Source of the DNA: Gymnopus androsaceus JB14
Taxonomy: Eukaryota > Basidiomycota > Agaricomycetes > Agaricales > Omphalotaceae
DNA: 64,000 bases
Reading direction: 5' to 3'
Assembly (NCBI GenBank): GCA_009733575.1
Contig: ML769613.1
Location: 50,213-114,212, forward strand
The notes below the pieces were generated by a model. It was not told where the DNA came from and ran no database searches. It saw nothing but the letters and a program-made list of their open reading frames with translations. Of the stretch, positions 56,264 through 64,000 are shown in pieces; the stretch's first letter is position 1; each line of letters starts with the position of its first letter. The position numbers and the translations under genes are program-made.

Positions 56264-56742
56264 AGGCAACAGCGTTTGGTCGGGCTCAGCTCGTGATAGG
56301 TTCAAAATTAAATCATGGCCCCGATTTGTGAAGGATAATGTACGGTTGACATCGTCAAAGCTAAACCCAATGCAAAATCACCGACGGGAAGCATTTGGAT
56401 GGAAGGAAATAAAAAAGAGTTGTATTCCGGGGTATGTGTTCTTGGAAAAGTTAAGTAAAGGATTATCGTTCTGACATCTCTTTTGCATTTGCGCGCGCAG
56501 TGATCTGTAGCATTGGATTCGTTAAGGAGGTTGTGAGAAGGGAGTGCGTGGAGAGCGAGATGGACACTGAATTAGATGGTCATATCAACTTGTGTATCGT
56601 TTCTACTTTAGAACACAAATAAGTAACGGGACAGTTTTAGACGATTATGCATGAGGACTATGCATGCCAAGTTGGTTGTGAGATTCTGAGTAGTTGGTTT
56701 GTGCTACAGTCGGTCAGTACAAGAATTTACATCTGAATGTGT

Positions 56743-56824
56743 GGTTCGATGGCGTAGTTGGGTATCACATCTGCCTGTTCGCGGTTTCACAGAAGGCCCT
56801 CAGTTCAAACTTGGGTCGAAATCA
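56743..56824 (+). tRNA. tRNA-like sequence (Val-type body), probably a pseudogene
   Basis: GGTTCGATGGCGTAGTTGGG and CAGTTCAAACTTGGGTCGAA match the 5' half and T-arm of a fungal tRNA-Val. The acceptor pairs only if one A is removed from the AAA near the 3' end. The anticodon arm (TCTGC to ACAGA) encloses 14 nt without a standard anticodon loop. A more decayed copy is found at about 58785-58865 within the second duplication unit. Confidence 0.4.
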
Positions 56825-57419
56825 CTGAATCCTCGCGTGGCATTCGTCATGGTTATTTTTCTGATTATCTTTTGTATGTGGAATTTTTGCTATTCTAGAA
56901 ACAGCTGAAACAACGCATTTTTTCATTGAGCGACGTACTCCGATCCATCGCGAACCTTTCTGCATCCGATTTCCTACCAACCAGCTCCACTCATCGTGTA
57001 TCACCTCATCTAAGAATCTACAGTACATTGTCACTTTAACGTCTACTCAAAAACCTTTAGAACGAATAAGAAACAAATGACCCAAGCACACAGGCTATGT
57101 CACGTCGAGCTCACTTGAGCTTGATAAGAGAATCTTTTGATTCTGGGCTCCAGACTTGTATCTGGGAGGGCAGGGAAGGGTTATATTATTGAGCAGTCCT
57201 GGATGGCGGGATATATAGTGGTCATGGGGAACTGGGGCCATCTCCCACAGGGTTTTAACCGTCACTCCTGCCTCTTGGAGGCAGGGACACTGCATGCTCT
57301 TCTTACTTATCATGTACTTACATTCTCCCACCCACCCTCATCGCGCATCACGGATACATGGTCTGTTGAGCCGTGGAGTTGGTCTGTAGACGGCTGGTCT
57401 ATGGCTGACTTTAGCCCGC

Positions 57420-57476
57420 ACACGCATACGCATTTCCCGCTACGCATACACATATGCATACACATACACACTCATC
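57420..57476. repeat. CA/GCATAC simple sequence
   Basis: CACACGCATACGCAT, then CGCATACACATATGCATACA and CATACACACTCAT, form an imperfect CATACA-type microsatellite. Just after it, TGAATCCTCGCGTGGCATTC (57503-57522) repeats the sequence at 56826-56845. Confidence 0.6.
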
Positions 57477-57650
57477 TGGCAAGAGCCAGGAAGTCATAGA
57501 ACTGAATCCTCGCGTGGCATTCGTCTGGTTTAGTCTACCCTGGTTGTGGGAAATGCAGTATAGATACTCGGGAGAGGAGTAATTTATTGAATGTGACAGG
57601 AACTTGAAGGATGGATTCTTACCACCCTTCTATTGTTAGAGCCTCTAGAA

Positions 57651-58990
57651 GACCCTGCACACTGCCATACATACACCGACGGACTATTTAAAGACGCTTC
57701 TTTGAAGCTTGGTTCCCCAATAACTGCTGGTCAGTTCTTCCCCCACTGCTCTACATCAACTCTTTGCTGGTCAAAAAACGTTGCACCTATAATATCCACA
57801 AAGCTCGATTTACTTTAACGTTGTCGTCACGTCCTTTCGTCTCTTCACTTATGCAAGACCACACTCGACCTTCTGAATCAAATATCTCGCCCCGTTCATA
57901 TTCGACTCCTCGTCACTATGCGTCTCAACATTGTATTCATTTTCTTCGGTTTTGTCATGGCTGTCTGTGCGGTGCCCATGCCCAGTGAAAGTGGTAGTAA
58001 ATCTGAAGTAAGCGTGTCCTATAGCACTTCTTTGGCTCATTTTACTTAAATATATATCTCTTTACTATCTCCTCTAGGGAGCCAGGAAACAACGCTGCTA
58101 CTTCATCAACTGCCGCACTCGCTTCGTCGATAACGGCCAAATTCGTAACTGCGACTGCAAGTTCTTCCGAGGAACCCAAGCCTCAGACTGGCAGCAACGC
58201 CGAGAGTAGCAGCTCCGCTGATACTGGCATGAAAGAGATGGCGTTGCAATTTATGAGGAAGGCAGCGGCAGCCAAAAAGCTCAAATTGTCGAAAACCCTT
58301 ACCATCTGAATGGGAAACCAGCGTTTGGTCGGGTCCGACAGCTACTGGGAAGTTTTCAATTACATTTGAGGCCCCGGCTTGTGGTAATGGGCCTTGTACG
58401 GCTAAGATCAATCCACCCAAAGTAAAAGAGGGGAAGCCGACAGGACAGGTCTTCATCTCGGGCTCAACGAAGCCGGCGTTCTCTGGGGTATGTTCTGTCT
58501 ATTATGTTTTCTTTACAGCTGTTTCTGATCTTTCTTGGCAGTGATATTTCGTATTCGGATTCGTTGCGGAGGTTGTGAGAAGGAGAAATGAATATCATCA
58601 TATTAATTAGTGCATCGTCTTCGAGCTTAAGTACATCGGCAAATAATGGGATAGCTTCGAGCACTATGCAATTTAAATGTAACATCCCAGTGGTTCAATT
58701 TACCTGTTCATCCGCCGTGCAACAGCAAAGGGTACTAGCTTTTTCGTGAAGGAGACGGCCGGCCTCACCTGGGCCGCATTTGTGGATGGCATAGTTGCTG
58801 TCTAACACATTACAATCTTGCATGTTCCACCGAAGGGCTTCAGTTCGAGCCTGGATCGGATCGTGTGCTGAGATCCGGGCTCTGTCTTTTTATTTTCTTA
58901 CGTCTATCTGGAATTTTTGTTATTCTAACAAGAGTTGAAACGATGCATTTTTTCCATTGAGCAGGACTTTCCCGTCCTGATTCACCTATA
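57651..58990. repeat. Unit 2 of the tandem segmental duplication
   Basis: This is the partner of 55639-56960. It includes the better-preserved secreted-protein gene and a degraded tRNA-like block (ATGGCATAGTTG, then GGGCTTCAGTTCGAGCCTGG). Confidence 0.8.
57918..58578 (+). CDS. Small secreted Ser/Ala-rich protein with frame breaks
   Basis: The start at 57918 gives a signal peptide (MRLNIVFIFFGFVMAVCAVP), then MPSESGSKSE at a GTAAGC donor. The next exon's supported frames read EPGNNAATSSTAALASSITA and SSSADTGMKEMALQFMRKAA, then EWETSVWSGPTATGKFSITF, ACGNGPCTAKINPPKVKEGK and PTGQVFISGSTKPAF. After an intron it ends DISYSDSLRRL with TGA at 58576-58578. Two one-base excesses, in the G run at 58077-58079 and the C run at 58296-58298, separate the three frames. 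The C-terminal half has two Cys. There is no known domain; a secreted effector or surface protein is a guess. A broken paralogue lies 2 kb upstream. Confidence 0.55.
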
Positions 58991-59410
58991 GCACAATATA
59001 CGGTTACCTAGCCCGTCGCTTCATCATCAAGATCTGTAGACTTTAACATCCACTTGAAACTTTGGAACAAATCGGAATCATCGGTCTGGAATTTCACTAC
59101 GAAGCATCCGATTCCCCGCTCCCACCAGCTGTTCGTCCACTTCCTACTTTCTTCTCCTCCCTCGCAGCTTGCCTCCACCTCCGTTCCCTGATTAGAGTTT
59201 CCGTCACTTCCTTCCGACCAGATAAATGGATGGGTGCGTTAGCAGATGAGAGTGTCGACGACATTCTAATGGAAGCGTACTGCGCAGATGAGATAAACAA
59301 AAAGGAAACGAAAGAAACGAAGAGAGATAGCGCGATGTAAACACAAAACGAGCATATGAAGGACTCTAACCAACTAACCTGATCATCGCTCATGACTACC
59401 CGCGACTCCG

Positions 59411-59716
59411 TTAAAGAAGGAAAGATCGGTCCAAGCGGGGACCGGAGAGGACTATCAGTCGGGCTTGATGAGCAGCTAAGCGTGGATGGGGTTTCGTAGG
59501 GTTTCGATATGAATCGTAGCCTACAATTGGTGTTAGTAGAATAAAAAAAGGGTACTCACTCGCGTCGTCTTCTCTGACGATGGACTCTGACTCTGACTCG
59601 GGAATGAAACGGTGAAAAGTGGGAGATAAATTTGACAGACTGCCCTCGGGCCATACATATAGGATCGACTCTGACAACCGCGCATACTCTTGTACCGTCA
59701 GATGTCGTACAGCCAA
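59411..59716 (-). CDS. Hypothetical small protein, low support
   Basis: A start at 59716 reads MAVRHLTVQEYARLSESILY and continues IPESESESIVREDDA to a possible donor GTGAGT. After an acceptor ATTGTAG it reads YDSYRNPTKPHPRLAAHQAR to a stop at 59411. The intron would be in frame either way. No domain is recognised and the ORF could be chance. Confidence 0.3.
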   Translation of the reverse strand: MAVRHLTVQEYARLSESILYVWPEGSLSNLSPTFHRFIPESESESIVREDDASEYPFFILLTPIVGYDSYRNPTKPHPRLAAHQARLIVLSGPRLDRSFLL

Positions 59717-60384
59717 TCGAGAATGCTAAGTTACCAGTAGGTATTGAAATTAAAGTGTCAGGTCGAAGTTGGAATGTCTCCTCCCTGTCCAGCGCGTCCA
59801 GCTATCTCGGGAATTCACCGGGTGACATGCAAGACGTGATAATGACCAAAAGCTGCCCTCCTCAGCTTCAACGAGTTGCCCAGACTCGTTGGGTCAAAGC
59901 ATGTACCGATTGAATCCCTCGAAGCCTTGGCAGCTATTGAGTTTGGCGACGGAAAGGGGAATAGTGGTTAAGGAAAAAAGGTTGTAGAAGAATTTGAATA
60001 TTAATTAAAACATACAAAACGGAACACCTTGACCTATCCTTCTTGTCCAAACTCCTCCCTTCTCCAAGTCCAGATAGTGGAAGTAGCAATGACATCGAAT
60101 AGTTTTGCCGTTTGTCAATAGGTGTAGTGGTTGGGGAGATATTGCCGTGGTAAGAGGAAGGAAGAAAAACGAAAGGGAAAGGGGAAGTGATGGTTGGAAA
60201 TAAAGGTAAACGGTCCGGTCCGAGAAATGATGCTGAGAGTTTGATTGATGTTGTAAAGTCTGCAATTGCCGACGCGCGCAAAGTAAAGAGAGAAATAAAA
60301 GAAAAGAAAAGGAATAAACGTATCGTGGTTGTAGTAGTTTGAAAAATAAGGATAAGAGATAATAATAAAATGAAAGAATACCTA
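59717..60384. other. No gene seen; possible edge of the retroelement
   Basis: Purine-rich plus strand with GAAAGGGAAAGGGGAAG and similar tracts. No terminal repeat could be paired inside the window. Confidence 0.35.
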
Positions 60385-61165
60385 TCAGGCTACCAGCAGG
60401 ACAGGTAGTCCTACCACAGAGGGGGGTACTTTAGATTCTGTCCTTGGAATCCACTCGCATAGACTCCTCAGGAACAAGCACATCCAAGAAAGAAGCAGAA
60501 TAAGAGGGAGCAACAGAAACACTGCGTGAAGCAGAAGGTAAAGTATTAGGGGCGCGTCCCAAATGCCATTGTTGAAAGAGAAGCATGAACCAGTCGGAGA
60601 ACCAGAATTAAAATCAGAAAGAATTGCAGACGCACGATTAAGGGAATCCAAGTGCCAAACGTGGAAATTATCACGCACACATTCCACCAATGTTTTAGGT
60701 GTGAAATTGCCCAAATCAAAGTTGTCAACCACGGTGGGGAGCATAGCGTACACCTTCCATTCGAAATCCTCAATCTGCTCGCAAACCTCAAGACCTCTTC
60801 TTAGTAAACAACCCCCCATCACCTTGAACTGTTTGACCATGTTTCGAAACCATTCCTTTGTCATCGGACCTCTCTTCTCCCCATCTTCTCCAACCGCTGG
60901 AACATAACGAGCAGGAATAATATCAGAACGAATGCTGGGAACAATTTCTGACCAACGCAATTCCGGATCGCGAACATATAGAACCTTTCGAATGCCAGTT
61001 GTTGGATGTTTGAATGCATATCGCAAGGTCAGATCCACTGGGTATGTGGTGACTGTGCCAATCTCGTTGACGACTCCAAATACGCTAGAGACTTCCCTTC
61101 GCCAAATAAAGGGTTGCTTGTTACGATTTTGAGTGGCAAGATAGTTGGACCAAGGGTGAAAACCT
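60385..61165 (-). CDS. Unidentified single-exon ORF adjoining the retroelement
   Basis: The frame is open from about 61165 and the first ATG is at 61038. It reads WRREVSSVFGVVNEIGTVTT, then YAFKHPTTGIRKVLYVRDPE, WFRNMVKQFKVMGGCLLRRG and NFTPKTLVECVRDNFHVWHL. It ends with a hydrophobic stretch (LILYLLLHAVFLLLPLILLL) and a short tail to 60385. A long intronless ORF beside the 3' side of a gypsy polyprotein suggests a transposon-linked gene, or a fused flanking gene. I do not recognise it. Confidence 0.45.
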
Positions 61166-61392
61166 GCTGAATCGTGTGAATTGGAGAGGCAAATACGCCG
61201 GGAAGAAGGTCAATGGAATGTCATGGAGAAGGAAGTGTTGTGAGGGAGAGTCTGGGAATCATAACCTTGAAATAAAGTGTCCATAATAGTAAACAGAAAA
61301 TTGGGGAAATGAAGGATAAATTCAGAAATTGTACGTGTATAAGGTCCGAAAAGAAAGGGGTATAGGGGAAAGGAGAAATTGTCAGGAAAAAC

Positions 61393-64000
61393 TCAGCTAT
61401 AATCCTTCCGAATCTCTACCGCATGAGATCGGAAATACTCTGTGCTGCGCTCCAAGGTAAGATTGAGGCGAAAGGATATTCCTTGTACTTTTGACTCTAT
61501 CTTCTGTCGAGGTTGAGGAATCTTCACCTTCAAAGTCTGATGTGTAGGACAGTAATAAAATAAACGGAGACGGTGAATATTGACGTGACCTGATAATATA
61601 GCTCCACTGAGCTCCTTCAGAACAAACACATCGCATTCCCTCTTCTCGTGGATGATATACAAACCCGAATAGGTCCAAAGCCCTTTGCCTCCCTTGATCT
61701 TGTCGATCTTCGACTCCCTCAACCATACATACATACCCTCTTCATAGTCGGAAAAATCACACCTGTAATGGACTCGTTTCGCCATATCTTTGATTGCGCG
61801 ATGACGTGATTCCCAAACTTTATCAGTAGCTTCCCGTAATTTTGGATCATGTTGAGCCAGCTGCAAGGCTCAAATCACCAAGAGATCCTCGTGTGTGTGA
61901 ACGGTATGCCAATCTAAAGTCTGCCAAGTTGCTTCTGTGAGGTCAAAGGAAAAAACTGTAGCTTGAATGATATATTCCATTCCGCCAATGCCAGTGGGCA
62001 TCTTGATGGTATCTAGAGCAAAATGATGGAGAAATGGACTGTGCCACGACTCGTTATAAGGAAGAGTAGGATTGGACTTAGCTGCTTTTTGACATTCAAT
62101 ACATGATCAAACAAAGAATGTCACATCGTCGTGCATATTAGGCCAGTAGAAACGATCCACCAGATGCTTGTAGACCGCGTCTCGTCCTGGGTGACCACAT
62201 TCGTTGTGCGTGTTGGACTTCCATCTGTTTAAGGAGTCCATCAAAATCTGGTAGCTCTTGAGTTAAACATGAAGAAGTATAGGAAGGGACCTCCAAATAG
62301 GAAGAACCCCAAGACTGCACAAATGGATTCGAAAAGTGAATGAATAACTCTTCAAAAAGGAACTTAGCTGAATATTGGCTAGTGTTGATATACCCATCTA
62401 AGAATTCTTCCGCATCCATATCATCGTAAGGTTGGTTGTTAGGTAAAGGTTTTCGGCGTGAAAGGCCATCCTCGAGCTTGAAGGACATAGCCGGAACATG
62501 GTTAGGCTCAAAATCAAAAAGCCGGATCCATGAAATCCACTGGAGAATTGACGCGTTTGGGACATCATCTACTGAACGGAGCATTTGAGCAATGGATTGT
62601 GCGTCATGATCCAGACAAAATAATACTCCCCAAATTCGGTGACGAAGCTCCTTGAAGGCTCGGAAAATGCCAAAGACTTCTGTCTTTGGTTGACCATAGT
62701 TCTGCTCCTGCTCGTTGAACGTGCATGAGCCATATAACGAAATCCGTTTCTGGTTGTCATGGATCTGGTAGAGTGACCAACCAGCTCCCATCCAAGATGC
62801 ATCGCAACCAACTATAAGAAGGCCTTCATCAGAAGTCCAAGGAGAAGGTTTAATCAACTTAGCTAGAATGTAATCAACCTTGATTAGAACTGGTGTCCTT
62901 GTAATGCGATATTTTAGTTCTTTGAACACCTCCAAAGCCTCTGTGGAAAACTCGAAAGGTAGATCAGTGTCTCTGAGTAATAAAGTCATAGGCTTAGCTA
63001 TTATGGCAAAACCTTTAATCCATTTCCATCCTCCGCCAGCAGTGCCTAGAAATCCGCGGACGTCTGTAGTGTCTGTGGAAACTGGCCAATCAAGTACCTT
63101 CTGTATAACACTTGCCTCAAGGATCCACCCCTCCAAGGATACAATGCTCCCTACAATCTTCAGCTTGAAAGAGGCAAGTACTGCTTTCTTGCCCGATGCA
63201 GTAATACCTCCCATAATCAAAGTTCCTAGAACTCATCAAGTTGATGAGCATATTCAAACACGAACCTTTGAATGCTAGCATTTTCAGGAATTGTTGCGTC
63301 ACCATAATGTGATTCAGGCCCTTTGAGACCATAGTCATCCACAAAGTTGTCCGCTTGGTGGGGCAAGATTCAATGGAGGACATGTTTAACACATCGTTGG
63401 AATTCTTGAACACTGTTGGTAGCACCTTGAACCAACATCATTTGCTGTTTTGCTCTGGCCGCGGCAGGTGAATGAAACACTTGTAGAGGTCGAGAACGTA
63501 TTCCCACATGCCCCACATTGAAACCTGAAAATAAATCAAAGAGCCCATACAGAGCATGTCCAAGAAAAGACTCAGCAAATTCATTGATGTTTGGAGGAAG
63601 ACCGGAATCCCTAATCGTGACACTATTTAGTTTTTGTAGATCAACGACAATACGTACCGGGGGATCAGAGCCAGGCTTTTTGGCTACTGCAAACAAAGAT
63701 GACCAATAACTTGAAGTTGTTGGTTCGAATTGTCCCGCAGCTTCGTTGTCCTGTATGATGTGAGACCCGGTGCATGAAACGGATCTCGGACCAACGTATC
63801 CCGAATGTCTCACACCTAGATGTAGGTGGAGACCAAATGCGACCACCCGGGGTAACCGTGCCATAAGGTGGGTCTGGACAGTAGTATGAGTGTTGTACGG
63901 AACAGTACAAGCCTCAGAGGTGCAAGGAACAGTTGATACGCCGATTTTTCGGCTAAGGCTAGAACTGCGCAGAACCAATAATCCTAGGTTCTGTTAGTAA
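61393..64000 (-). mobile_element. Degraded Ty3/gypsy retrotransposon (pol region)
   Basis: Read from right to left, the minus strand contains the reverse transcriptase N-terminal part (SLFAVAKKPGSDPPVRIVVD, LNSVTIRDSGLPPNINEFAE, YGLFDLFSGFNVGHVG). The connection to RNase H follows (VLDWPVSTDTTDVRGFLGTA, FEFSTEALEVFKELK), then RNase H (GLLIVGCDASWMGAGWSLYQ, FNEQEQNYGQPKTEVFGIFR). The integrase zinc-binding remnant (DRFYWPNMHDDVTFFV-SCIECQKAAKSN) and the C-terminal part (KVWESRHRAIKDMAKRVHYR, LRESKIDKIKGGKGLWTYSG) come last. Stops and frame changes separate the pieces, and the YVDD-type box reads FVDD. The element runs off the right edge. No LTR is seen. Confidence 0.88.

Larger units (their letters stand above)
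55639..56960. repeat. Unit 1 of a diverged tandem segmental duplication
   Basis: This unit runs parallel to 57651-58990. Shared landmarks in order are CTGCACAC, GACTATTTAA, CTTTGAAG, AATAACTGCTGGTCAGTT, CTTTGCTGGTCAAA, GTCGTCACGTCCT, CTGTGCGGTGCC, AGCGTTTGGTCGGG, a tRNA-like block, and GGAATTTTTG-TATTCTA with GCATTTTTT-CATTGAGC. Divergence is substantial. Confidence 0.8.

Noticed and set aside
59062..59393. Two overlapping 90-codon ORFs on opposite strands
   Set aside because: Neither has recognisable features. The minus-strand one ends in a low-complexity Gly/Ser/Glu tail.
1..64000. CRISPR array, bacterial operon or phage defence system
   Set aside because: Spliceosomal introns and fungal gene families throughout; no regularly spaced direct repeats were seen.

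Overview
This is nuclear DNA of a filamentous basidiomycete, most likely an Agaricomycete. The genes are broken by many 45-70 nt GT-AG introns. Several gene families are ones I know mainly from mushroom genomes: DUF6534-type seven-helix proteins, a membrane family ending in a PPGA[F/Y]ETV-W-TT-IPH motif, and a PQ-loop protein. There is no bacterial or organellar signature.

Layout. 1-13 kb: a sugar transporter (-), an intact ethanolamine/choline phosphotransferase (+), a broken multi-pass membrane gene (+), and a DHA1-type MFS exporter (+). 13-21.6 kb: an uncharacterised disordered protein (-), a small secreted protein (-), an acyl-CoA synthetase/AMP-ligase (+), and remnants of the phosphotransferase. 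21.6-30.8 kb: a DUF6534 gene, then an AT-rich island packed with short inverted-repeat transposons and a copia remnant, then an intron-containing tRNA-Tyr and two small genes. 31-38 kb: an alpha/beta hydrolase, a broken conserved gene and a second DUF6534 gene. 38-45 kb: a suspicious tandem repeat, another MITE, a fold-back hairpin, an endo-polygalacturonase (GH28) and an iPGM pseudogene. 45-55.4 kb: a third DUF6534 gene, an AhpC/TSA redoxin, a PQ-loop transporter, and a second sugar transporter followed by an orphan copy of its first exon. 55.6-59 kb: a tandemly duplicated small secreted-protein gene. 60-64 kb: a decayed Ty3/gypsy element.

How the genes relate. Sugar porters, a polygalacturonase and secreted peptides fit a plant-matter saprotroph or plant associate. 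I do not see a biosynthetic cluster or a defence system. The most informative structure is evolutionary. A convergent ligase/phosphotransferase gene pair exists twice in inverted orientation. One locus keeps the phosphotransferase and only the tail of the ligase. The other keeps the ligase and only the tail of the phosphotransferase.

Quality warning. At least ten reading-frame breaks in recognisable genes can each be closed by removing one base, usually from a short homopolymer. One 290-bp tandem repeat differs between its copies almost only by single-base indels. Some apparent pseudogenes may therefore be assembly artefacts.
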